A stretch of DNA of 13,389 nt, from the NCBI GenBank assembly GCA_015499985.1, contig JAAAUF010001043.1, forward strand, positions 1 to 13,389, read 5' to 3'. The notes beneath the pieces are model-generated. The model saw only the letters and a list, made by a program, of their open reading frames with translations, ran no database searches and was not told the origin of the DNA. Shown here in pieces: positions 1 to 7,719 of this stretch. The translations under genes were made by a program, and so were the position numbers. How positions within the stretch are numbered: position 1 is the first letter of the stretch; the number at the start of each line of letters is the position of its first letter. Source of the stretch: Haplosporangium gracile. Its lineage: Eukaryota > Mortierellomycota > Mortierellomycetes > Mortierellales > Mortierellaceae.

Positions 1-2531
1 AGTCACCGACCTACAGTCGCATCCTTGGAACGATTTCTTGTCTGTGAATCCGACCGGTCATGCCACTCCAACTAGCACTCTACTCATGGCCGTCCAAAAT
101 AAGAAACGGCATGAGGGGAGAGTGAACGCAATCCAATCCGGTGTTGAGCAGATAGCGGACCAACTTCGTCTTTCACAATCTAGCCTGAAAGACATTAAGT
201 CTGCTCTCAAGACCCACTATGCATCAGACCTCCTTATTCGACGAATCTCGGGAGATGAGTTGGAACTGGGGACACACTTCATTAATCTCGCAATCGTCGA
301 GTCCCCAGCACAGCGCGAAAAGGAGAAGCAGAATCTCAAGGAGCAAGCCGCCGTCTTCCATCGAATCCCGAGTTCTGAAGTAGTAGAAGGATCCAACGTC
401 CAATCGTCGATCCCTTTGAAGCAACTCTTTGACAAGCGCAAGCTACGCGATGGCAAAGAAAACGTTCCTAAACGAATCTTAGTGCAAGGACGAGCAGGAA
501 TCGGCAAAACAACATTTTGCAAGAAGCTTGTCTATGAACACCAGAATGGACTGTGGGAGAATCGTTTCGACGCCGTCCTGTGGCTTCCATTGCGTCGGCT
601 CAAAAAATCCACGAGCCACACTCACACTTTGGAAAGTCTGTTGCGCGAGAAGTTCTTTAATTCCCAGCGGCTCGACCGAGAGCAGGATGAGTTAGCCCGC
701 ACCCGCACAGTCCGCGCTAAAGAAGGAAAGGTTCTATTCATCCTGGATGGTCTGGATGAGATTGCAACCGCTGCTCAAGATGAAGGCAATTCCTTAAAAG
801 CATTGCTGAGGCTTCTTCTGGATCAACATCATGTCGTAATCACCTCTAGACCCTCAGGCTTGAACAGATCACTTCTACCACAGATTGATCTGGAGCTGGA
901 GACCATTGGATTCAGTCAGCAGAACGTCAAGGACTTTGTGGTTAAGGTAATCGATCCTGAACCAGCGAGAACAGTCCAAGACTTTATTCATCAGACGCCA
1001 CTGATTCAAGGACTGGTCAACATTCCTGTGCAACTCGACGTGATCTACTTCTGTTGGAATTATTTGCTTCCAATGGATGGCTCTCAAGTCACTGTGACCA
1101 GGCTCTATCAACTGATGGTACGGAAGCTCTGGTGCAAGGATGCACGTCTGCTCGAGATGAAGAATGAAGGTCAAGTTCTTACAGAAGAGGAAATCAACGA
1201 CTTGTCGCCTGAGGACATTGACGAGCTGATGACTGTTGAGATACACCACCTGGGATATCTGGCATTCAAAGGCCTGGTCAACAACCATCAGATTGAATTC
1301 GACCATCAGACTTTACTCGACACCTTTAACGACCTGAAGGACTACCGCAAAAGGTTGAGGGATGGGCGTTATTATTCGTCTCAGCTCCCTGAGAGGCTAA
1401 AGAAGACGTCATTCTTGCATGCAGCGGATGCCGATCTGGACCCTAACAAGAAAAACTCTCAGCAAACCTGGTCCTTCTTGCATCTGACGTTCCAAGAATA
1501 TTTCGCAGCCACATGGATTGCCTCAAAGATGATGGCTGCTGGAGATGATGGTGAGTCTCATGTATTCTATCACCATCATATGTACCCTTTGCCATAACCA
1601 TACTCAACACCAGCCTTTATTTCCTATTGCTACAATAGGCCATAGTCTCTCAGTCGGATCGATGAAGATCGAGCCAACAGTTCGTTTTGTGCAAGAGCAC
1701 AAGTACGACCCCAGGTTCGAGATTGTGTGGTGGATGGTGGCAGGGCTGCTAGAAGGTGAGGCTCTGATCGAATATTTCCATCTTTTTCAAGGAGCACCTC
1801 GCGATTTAATTGGTGGCCGCCATCAGCAACTACTGGCGTCTTGCCTGAATGAGGCGCGTGATCAACTAAATCACACAGTCGCGACGAAATATGATGCGGA
1901 GCTAAAGCAATGGATGAATTTTGAGGTCCAGCTACTTAATGATGAAGACAGAGGAAGCCTTTTAGGATGTCGGGATTCATTTCCAGAGCACCTTCTGGTG
2001 GAACAGTTGAGTTCAGCCTGCAACTGGAGATATGAGTTAATGAAAACTTTGGCAGACCGGTCTGTATTGTCTGAATCGGCCATCCACTCCCTCATTAGTG
2101 CATTCAGGGATGAGAACGATCGTGTCAGGGAGTCAGCAGCATCAGCATTGGGCAACCAGTTGACTTTGTCTGAATCGGCCATCCACTCCCTCACTGTCAC
2201 ACTCAAGGACGAAAACACATTTGTCAGGTCGTTAGCAGCATCAGCATTGGGTAGCCAGTCCACATTGTCTGAATCAGCCGTCCAGTCCCTCATTGCCGCA
2301 CTTCAGGACGAAAATGCATATGTCAGGTGGTCAGCAGCATCAGCATTGGACAACCAATGTCATTCGCTATGCATGGCATTTCCAAGCCTATCTGAAGATG
2401 AATTGGTTAGTGTGTATAAGGACCATCTATTTCTTTATAGCTGCATGCGTATTCTGTCTTTGCAAGTACAAGATAGCACACTTTGCTGCTACACGGAGCA
2501 AGGCCCAGTGCGCTCAGGACACATCGGCTGA
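1..2531 (+). CDS. NACHT-HEAT repeat (NLR-like) protein, 5' partial, two exons
   Basis: Exons 2-1550 and 1639-2531 are seen; the frame is open to the left edge without an ATG, so the N-terminus lies upstream. About 813 residues are visible. A helical linker precedes the NACHT NTPase: Walker A GRAGIGKTT (nt 488-514), Walker B VLFILDGLDE (about nt 732-761), a sensor-like SRPSGL (about 844) and the helical-domain motif HLTFQEYFAA (about 1480-1510). Exon 2 carries three 33-residue HEAT units (2067-2363) and ends in a short tail. NACHT proteins of fungi are nucleotide-driven switches used in non-self recognition and regulated cell death; this combination with highly similar HEAT repeats is, from memory, common in Mortierella. 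The effector domain would be upstream and is unseen. The stop at 2531 may be premature. NACHT assignment is firm; the immune role is inference. Confidence 0.85.
1551..1638 (+). other. Intron in the NACHT-HEAT gene
   Basis: The donor GTGAGT at 1551 follows the GGAGATGATG exon end in phase 1. Reading through would stop at 1597, just after the conserved HLTFQEYFAA helix. Joining to the acceptor ending at 1638 (ACAATAG) restores a long frame continuing with VRFVQEHKYDP and WWMVAGLLEGEA, the expected family continuation. A second acceptor ending at 1653 (CTCTCAG) is also in frame and would drop five residues. A possible branch site (CTCAAC) lies near 1603. Confidence 0.8.
2067..2363 (+). repeat. 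Three tandem 99-bp HEAT-repeat units
   Basis: TTGTCTGAATC recurs at 2067, 2166 and 2265, giving an exact 99-bp (33-residue) period. Each unit reads LSESA-(I/V)-(H/Q)-SL, then a D-E-N turn, then VR and AASAL. Units one and two share the first 28 bases and a second identical block, GCAGCATCAGCATTGGG. The units are inside the reading frame, so this is a coding repeat, not a CRISPR or satellite. Confidence 0.9.
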
Positions 2532-2966
2532 CGAGTGAGAATGGCATCCGGTCGATCTACTTCTTGGAGCTGGATATGGGCACCTTGCGACCATCAACTG
2601 ACCACAGTGGACGCATAAGATTCTACAGGAAGAGAAATTGGTGATGGAGTTCCTGATCATTATGAACGAACTCCCGAGAGCAGCCCCTTCAAGCAAGAAT
2701 TGACGCGGTTAAGGTTCAGATACAGGCTATGGTCAATCCCCGCTCTGTCTCGGCTTATTATACGCGAAGGGCCGGATATAAGAACACGATTCAGGAGTGC
2801 TTGATCGTCGACAACACTTAAAATGGCAAGAAAGACATCAAAAAAATAGTTTAGCAATAGAAATGGCAGGGAGGGTGGGCCATCAAAAAGTCGAACATTG
2901 AACTGTTAGCTTGTCTTTCTTTCTTCTTGACGTTCTAATTTTGATGAATAAAAATGTGGTGAATTA
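2532..2966 (+). other. Gene-free 3' region of the NACHT-HEAT gene with coding-like debris
   Basis: No complete gene is visible. Directly after the TGA a second frame continues with LTSENGIRSI and stays open to about 2643. A further open stretch at about 2691-2820 reads QARIDAVKVQIQAM and ends in TAA. These pieces are in different frames, so they may be a decayed C-terminal coding region or chance. A plus-strand AATAAA follows at 2947, more than 400 bases after the present stop. Confidence 0.4.
2947..2952 (+). terminator. Polyadenylation signal, probably of the NACHT-HEAT gene
   Basis: AATAAA in GATGAATAAAAATG. It is the first perfect plus-strand signal I see after the stop at 2531, implying a 3' UTR of about 430 bases, or a formerly longer reading frame. 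Confidence 0.4.
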
Positions 2967-3078
2967 AGGAAAGATAAAAGAAACGCGTGGAGCAAGTGGC
3001 GAATCCAGGAAATGTCGCATTCTATCCATGACGCTCTTTCTCCTGCTCCTCCTGTATTAGATTTGTTTGATTGTAGAC

Positions 3079-3084
3079 TTTATT
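3079..3084 (-). terminator. Polyadenylation signal of the FCP1-like gene
   Basis: TTTATT on the plus strand reads AATAAA on the minus strand, about 90 bases after the stop codon at 3174-3176. The distance suits a short fungal 3' UTR. Confidence 0.55.
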
Positions 3085-3173
3085 GGTTGTTTTTGGGGAA
3101 GCTTTGACTATTATTTAAATGCGGAAGATGTACAATTTTGTAAAAACGATAGGAGACAGTCCTCAGAACAGAC

Positions 3174-4625
3174 TCACCACGCCTTGAAGTGTTTGCTCTG
3201 TAGCCTCCTCCCTCTCCGTATCGGACCCACTCCATTGCTCATTGGAGTTGGTGATGGCGGCAGCAGTGTGATCGGTGCAGTGGTTCCCGCTATCGTTGAC
3301 TCTTTTGCTCGCTTCGCAGCCCTGTGTTTGCTGGTCCTGGCAGAAAATCCCCTTTCAGGTCCCGTGTTTTCCATCAAGTAGACGATCCCATCTTCACTCG
3401 CGTCCTCAAAAGCGATCTGCTGCGTCCAATCGGGGACCACCCAATCCGGAGACGTTAGATGAACTGCCTTTCGAGATTCCAAAGGGATCCGGTCTACTTC
3501 GGTCATCTTGCTCACTCGAAACATCTCTGCTGTCCGGACCATCTCAACCTTCCGAGCATCGGAGGTCCTCTCCCACTTTGCGTCCTGAGCTTCCTTGATT
3601 TTTCGAGCCCGAGGATCCTCAACAGTTTTTTCCACTTGGGCTCTCTCTTGGGCAACTTTCTTTGCTTCACGCTTTTTGTCCTTCTTCAGCACGCGCCTCA
3701 GAGTGGCCGTCAAGGCAGTAGCTTTGTCACGGAATCCCTGAGAAAGATAGAAGGCGTTGTTGGTATCGAAGGGCCTTGTCCGCATGTAAGCACTCACGTT
3801 GTCCTGGTAGAGCAGATCGTTGAGGTAATGAATGACCTTGAGCAAATCCTGATCACATCCGCGTTGAACCCGGGTATGATCGAAATCCGGGACGATCATG
3901 CAGTTGTGTGGCTGGAGTTGCGTTTTGTGCAGAGAGTCGTCGATAAGGACGGTGTTTCTTTGGTCATAGCAAAACTCGTATCGTCCGCCCGCTAATAGTT
4001 GCTCCGGCTTTGCCTCAGATCGCTCAGTCTCAATAGCCCTCCAGACAAACTCCAGATCCTTGAGCGTCAGGACCTTCCGGTGGAAATCCTTGGAGCCGAG
4101 TTGCAAGTGCTCCCTGTTCCAGACCCGATCCATCTTGTCGAGGCCCACGAAACCACCACCCGAGATCATGTTCGAGACTCTTTGGCGCGTGGCGCTTGAC
4201 CAGATCATGACACGACAGTTTGCGTAGAGGAACCGGAGAAGCTCCACAAAGTAAGGTCGCTTGACGTATGTGCGGTTTTTTGAGCGACCATCGGCGCTGT
4301 AGAAAAGAGTTCCGTTAAGGTCGAGAATGACGAGAAGCTTCTTGGGTGTGTCGAATTTCACGGGTGGTTGGTGGGCGAGGTCCATGTAACCTGGGGTGAT
4401 TGGGCGGATTCCTGTGAGAGGGTAAAAGATCTTTCTGGCTTCATCATAGTACCGGTTCTCGTCGATGGGCATTGTTATTCCATTGTTCATTGTAGTTGTT
4501 GTGAAGGTAGTGCTACTGCCGCTGCTGTTGTTGTAGCTTGTGTTGTCTATGTTGGTTGTGGGGCTAGGTGGGTCATCCGTGGCGCCATTGCTGCCAGTGT
4601 CCTGATCGGTTGACATCCCGGCCAT
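3174..4625 (-). CDS. FCP1/NIF-domain HAD phosphatase-like protein
   Basis: An intronless 483-residue frame starts with ATG at 4625. Residues 1-55 are Ser/Thr/Asn-rich and disordered. The FCP1 homology (NIF) domain spans about 95-285: motif I LDLNGTL with the nucleophile D102, motif II WSSATRQRV (about 142-150), and motif IV VLIDDS with D229 and D230. A highly charged helix (about 307-375, KKDKKREAKKVAQERAQ) and a basic tail follow. FCP1/SCP enzymes remove phosphate from protein serines, classically in the RNA polymerase II C-terminal repeat. Here the second motif I aspartate, the usual acid/base, is N104; the DLNGTL form occurs in other fungal and plant members, so activity is possible but not assured. 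The lack of a BRCT domain argues against true FCP1, and the substrate is unknown. The final Trp codon overlaps a GTGAGT donor, so an alternative 3' exon is possible. Confidence 0.85.
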   Translation of the reverse strand: MAGMSTDQDTGSNGATDDPPSPTTNIDNTSYNNSSGSSTTFTTTTMNNGITMPIDENRYYDEARKIFYPLTGIRPITPGYMDLAHQPPVKFDTPKKLLVILDLNGTLFYSADGRSKNRTYVKRPYFVELLRFLYANCRVMIWSSATRQRVSNMISGGGFVGLDKMDRVWNREHLQLGSKDFHRKVLTLKDLEFVWRAIETERSEAKPEQLLAGGRYEFCYDQRNTVLIDDSLHKTQLQPHNCMIVPDFDHTRVQRGCDQDLLKVIHYLNDLLYQDNVSAYMRTRPFDTNNAFYLSQGFRDKATALTATLRRVLKKDKKREAKKVAQERAQVEKTVEDPRARKIKEAQDAKWERTSDARKVEMVRTAEMFRVSKMTEVDRIPLESRKAVHLTSPDWVVPDWTQQIAFEDASEDGIVYLMENTGPERGFSARTSKHRAAKRAKESTIAGTTAPITLLPPSPTPMSNGVGPIRRGRRLQSKHFKAW

Positions 4626-5469
4626 GCGTTCGTCGTCCTTGTGTGAAGGAGCAGGAAAAAGTAAAAAAAAAGCAAGCGATTTATTGTCTTTGATTGAGAA
4701 GTCTTCCCTTAAGGGTGTGTACCAAGACTAATGCAAGGTAAGGCTACCAGCTTTTAACAGCCAGCCCCTTCCTGTTTGTCTCGCTGGGGCTGGACTGGAG
4801 ATCACTGCGCAATCAGAGGGTAGGTGCCTTTATTTGCCTCCCCGTCTGGACGTTATTTGTCTCTTTTTCTTCCACGAGATCCCTTTCTTTTCATCATCGC
4901 TCGTCTTTTTACTCTTTTGCTCATTTCTACTTCCTCTTCACTTTCTCTCTTCCCCAAGCCGTCCTCCCTCCTATCCTCTCCTATCCATCCTCTTCCCCCT
5001 TGTTCCTGCCACTTTTATCATCTTTCACATTCATTACCATTTCCCTTTCCCCTATCCAGCCCTCCTCTCGACACTTTAAACCCTGCCTTCATTAGCACAC
5101 TGCATCATCCGACTCCCACTGGCCCCTTTTTTGTTGCGTCTTTTGGTTTGTTGCTGCTTACTCGTTTTTTTTACGCCCAGCAGTTGTTCAGGTGCTCTCA
5201 CGAATGACATGCCAGTGATCTGCTGAACTCTTTCTCTCCCTGTGTCTCTCTCTTTCACTCTCTGCTCTCACCCCTTTCTCTTCTGCATGTCATCTCGGAT
5301 GGTGTAATATCTACAAACCCTCTGCCAACGTTCTTTCTTTTCTTTTTCTATCTTGCATCTTGCTCCTTTCTCGCTCTCTTTCTTTCTCATCACATCAATT
5401 CGCCTCTCTCCACTCTCCTCTTTATTGCATACCTGTTCATAATTGTTCATATCACTACCTACATACACA
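4626..5469. promoter_or_regulatory. Divergent promoter region and CT-rich leader
   Basis: The 844 bases between the divergent starts at 4625 and 5470 hold no gene. Near the minus-strand gene, its coding strand shows a pyrimidine tract before ATG (about 4635-4675). From about 4850 to 5465 the plus strand is strongly CT-rich, the expected leader/core promoter of the plus gene. Within it are short upstream ATG frames, for example ATGACATGCCAGTGA at about 5204 and ATGTCATCTCGG from about 5286 ending in TAA after seven codons. I see no clear TATA box. Confidence 0.6.
4758..4797. repeat. Inverted repeat (hairpin) in the divergent promoter
   Basis: CCAGCCCC at 4761-4768 pairs perfectly with GGGGCTGG at 4786-4793 across a 17-base spacer. 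CAG (4758-4760) and CTG (4795-4797) extend the stem to 11 pairs with one bulged A. It could be a split binding site for a dimeric regulator, or chance. Confidence 0.5.
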
Positions 5470-7641
5470 ATGGCTGACTCGGATACGATCCACACAATGC
5501 CCGTCCTCCCCGAGGAGGGCTCGCGGCAATCCAGGCGACCAACTCGCCTTCCACCCTCCAGGATCTACACTATCAACACCTCTCACCAAGAATCAACAGC
5601 GGGACCCAAGACAGCGCCCATTGGGCTTTCGTCCAGTCCCTTTCGCCATTCCAATCACAGCACAGGCAACATCATCACCACCAACAGCAATCCCCATAGC
5701 GACATTGTTAGCAGAGCCAGGAGTTTCTCAGCTAGCAGCAACAATAACAATAACAATAAGAACGGTATCGTCGGGGGCAGGGGCAGGAGTTTCTCGGCGA
5801 GCAACGGTGGAGTCGTCCCCCGATCCCGTGCCGACTCGGAAGCCTCCCGCCTGGCGCTTGAGGCTATGATCCAGAAGCGCCTCGATCGGATCACCCAGCG
5901 TCTGGACGACTTTAATTTCCAATCGCATGAACTTTATACCCAAACAGAGACCCTTGCCAAATCATTCCACGACAACGCCAAACGGCTCTACAAGGTCGAG
6001 GACCATCTCTTGCGGGTCCAGGGCAAACCCGGTCTGTCGGATGCCTATCTCGAGAACGCGGGCCCGTCTCATCGGAGGAGGTTGACACATGATCTGGAGG
6101 AGCTGAGGATGGGCGTCAAAACTCTGCGTAAGAAGTTTCAAGTGGCCGGCTCTGTCGCGTCAACGGTTGAATGGTGGAAACATTTGAAAGAGAATGCTCA
6201 GAACAGCACTGTAGGGGATGGTGGTGATGGAAGTAACCCTGCCCACACGGAGGACGACCCGTCGTTGAAGGATCTTATTGTTTCATCTCCTTCCTCTTCC
6301 CCCGTGCCTGCTTCAGCATTACCTGTCGTCGTTTCTGAGAGGTCAAAGTCACCGTCGTTGTCGTTATCGTCCTTCAGCAGGATGGTAAGCAGGAAGGAAG
6401 GTCAAGCACTACAAAAGATCATGACCACACCCGACGCAACAGCGACGGTCTATGTCACTCCCTCGGCCTCGACTCAAGACACCGTGCCCTCTCCTGACTC
6501 TTCTTTGCCACATGGTGCTGCTGCTGCTGCTACTAATCAGGGTCTCAGATCGCCTCCATTGACGCCCAAGAATCCCCCAACCCTCCTCGGCTCCTTCATG
6601 CAGAGAGGTCACCTCGACGACCTTTTGCATGCACCCACCAACATCAAGGCACGCCCTCTTTCTGTCATTCATGATTTGGAGGAGCCCCCCTTCCAGCTCC
6701 CCCTCTCACCTCTCACCACTGCATCGACAAAGGAGTTGAAGGACACTACTATCACCGCACCGACCTCACTGGCTGACGACATGATTCACCTTGATAAAGA
6801 AGATAATGCCGTTTCTCTCGATTCTGCAGCATCCTCAACGATCCAAAGCTCACCACTCCAAAGCAACAACCATAACAACGACAATGATGAGCCTCGACCG
6901 GTCTTCTTGGAAATCTTCACCCCACCGTCCCCTGCTGCATCTGTGTCCGCATCCGCACTTGCATTTGCATCTGCATCCGCCGAGACGGCAGAAACTGTGT
7001 CCCGATCGACTGAGCCCAAGCCTGAACTTGAAATTCCTGGGGCTGAAAAGGCAGGCTGCGAGGACAAGCTGCAGGGTAACAACAAACCGGCTGAGCAAGC
7101 CAGCGGTGTTGATGAGGGTGATGTCAAGGAGACTGCCGACGACTTGGCTGACGAAGAGGTGACAGCTCTAGATACGATTTCCTCGGAACCTTCTCAAGCC
7201 GCTGTAGAGACACCCGCTCAGGAACAAGAAAACGACCCTGCTCCAGTCTCAGGAACAAGTCTCGACTCGGACAACAATGATGATTTGCTGTTTTCCACGA
7301 CGCCTCAATGCGAGGTCAGCAAGGACGAACAACCAGTTCAGGAAGCGTTGATCACCGAGAAAGACGCGAAAGACGCGAAAGACACATGGGTCCAGTTCCT
7401 GTGGAAGATCCTGATCCGCCTCGAGTACTTTCTTCTAGGGACCGCCGTCCTGGGAGCCATGATGCCCGAATCCTTCCTAGCCCTCTGTGCCGGGTTCTTA
7501 TCCGCCATCCTTTATGGAGCTTTGGTGATTCGGCACCGAATCCTTGCTGCCCCCGAGAGTGAAGCTCCGCGACCTCCTGTTGGCTCCAAGGGATTTGAAG
7601 GTGGAGTTGGAGTTGGCAAGAGAAGATATCGTGTGCGCTAA
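5470..7641 (+). CDS. Coiled-coil protein with C-terminal membrane segment, function unknown
   Basis: A single 723-residue exon; the ATG at 5470 has A at -3 and G at +4, and its frame has no earlier ATG close by. I do not recognise the family. Residues 1-125 are basic, Ser/Asn-rich and disordered, with two copies of RxRSFSAS (82-89, 104-111) that resemble basophilic-kinase or 14-3-3 sites. Residues about 128-245 are charged and helical (IQKRLDRITQRLDDFNF, LTHDLEELRMGVKTLRKKF), probably a coiled coil. Residues 250-635 are acidic, Pro/Ser-rich and disordered. Two adjacent hydrophobic stretches (about 651-664 and 666-687, YFLLGTAVLGAMMP then LALCAGFLSAILYGALVI) could form one membrane hairpin, followed by a basic tail ending RRYRVR. 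A large cytosolic part held on an organelle membrane by its C-terminus is my inference. Confidence 0.85.
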   Translation: MADSDTIHTMPVLPEEGSRQSRRPTRLPPSRIYTINTSHQESTAGPKTAPIGLSSSPFRHSNHSTGNIITTNSNPHSDIVSRARSFSASSNNNNNNKNGIVGGRGRSFSASNGGVVPRSRADSEASRLALEAMIQKRLDRITQRLDDFNFQSHELYTQTETLAKSFHDNAKRLYKVEDHLLRVQGKPGLSDAYLENAGPSHRRRLTHDLEELRMGVKTLRKKFQVAGSVASTVEWWKHLKENAQNSTVGDGGDGSNPAHTEDDPSLKDLIVSSPSSSPVPASALPVVVSERSKSPSLSLSSFSRMVSRKEGQALQKIMTTPDATATVYVTPSASTQDTVPSPDSSLPHGAAAAATNQGLRSPPLTPKNPPTLLGSFMQRGHLDDLLHAPTNIKARPLSVIHDLEEPPFQLPLSPLTTASTKELKDTTITAPTSLADDMIHLDKEDNAVSLDSAASSTIQSSPLQSNNHNNDNDEPRPVFLEIFTPPSPAASVSASALAFASASAETAETVSRSTEPKPELEIPGAEKAGCEDKLQGNNKPAEQASGVDEGDVKETADDLADEEVTALDTISSEPSQAAVETPAQEQENDPAPVSGTSLDSDNNDDLLFSTTPQCEVSKDEQPVQEALITEKDAKDAKDTWVQFLWKILIRLEYFLLGTAVLGAMMPESFLALCAGFLSAILYGALVIRHRILAAPESEAPRPPVGSKGFEGGVGVGKRRYRVR
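5715..5806 (+). repeat. Imperfect duplication coding RxRSFSAS, separated by an Asn run
   Basis: AGGAGTTTCTC followed by an (A/G)GC(T/G)AGCAAC core occurs twice about 66 bases apart. Between the copies lies an AAC/AAT run coding six asparagines. The two copies code RARSFSAS and RGRSFSAS, suggesting duplication of a phosphorylation-type box. Confidence 0.6.
6937..6981 (+). repeat. Degenerate hexamer repeat, coding Ala/Ser
   Basis: A GCATC(T/C)-(G/T)CATCC-type hexamer recurs through this stretch, coding alternating Ala/Ser/Val (ASVSASALAFASASA). It lies in a disordered part of the protein and is probably a slippage-prone linker. Confidence 0.5.
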
Positions 7642-7645
7642 TAAA
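7640..7645 (+). terminator. Polyadenylation signal overlapping the stop codon
   Basis: The stop TAA (7639-7641) runs into TAAAG, so AATAAA begins at the second base of the stop codon. A T-rich downstream element follows (7660-7710). This implies an extremely short 3' UTR, bounded by the convergent gene at 7720. Confidence 0.6.
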
Positions 7646-7719
7646 GTCCCAAATCAAGCGACTCTTTTTGTTTATTTTTATTTTGTTCGTTTTTTTATTT
7701 TATTTTTTTGGCTTTATGC
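7642..7719. terminator. Bidirectional AT-rich 3' region between convergent genes
   Basis: Seventy-eight bases separate the two stop codons. The plus strand is T-rich (TTTATTTTTATTTTG, TTTTTTATTTTATTTTTTT). Read on the minus strand it contains AATAAA (plus 7694-7699) about 20 bases past the minus-strand stop. Both genes probably form their mRNA ends here. Confidence 0.65.

Noticed and set aside
217..1306. Minus-strand open frames (101, 66 and 143 codons) opposite the NACHT gene
   Set aside because: They lie antisense to a clearly conserved NACHT domain, lack motifs and are explained by the codon bias of the sense strand.
1871..2293. Minus-strand 140-codon frame with repeating REWMADSD units
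   Set aside because: Its repeats are simply the reverse complement of the HEAT-coding 99-bp units.
2067..2363. CRISPR array
   Set aside because: The repeats are long, contiguous, in frame and coding in a eukaryotic gene; there are no spacers.
3067..3995. Plus-strand frames opposite the FCP1-like gene
   Set aside because: They are antisense shadows; the minus-strand frame carries the complete HAD motifs.
4824..5495. Leu/Ser/Phe/Pro-rich plus-strand frames, and a minus-strand Lys/Glu-rich one, in the leader
   Set aside because: These are composition effects of the CT-rich tract, without conserved motifs or suitable starts.
6786..7127. Minus-strand frame with an Ala/Asp repeat (ADADANASADAD)
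   Set aside because: It is antisense to the Ala/Ser hexamer repeat of the coiled-coil gene.
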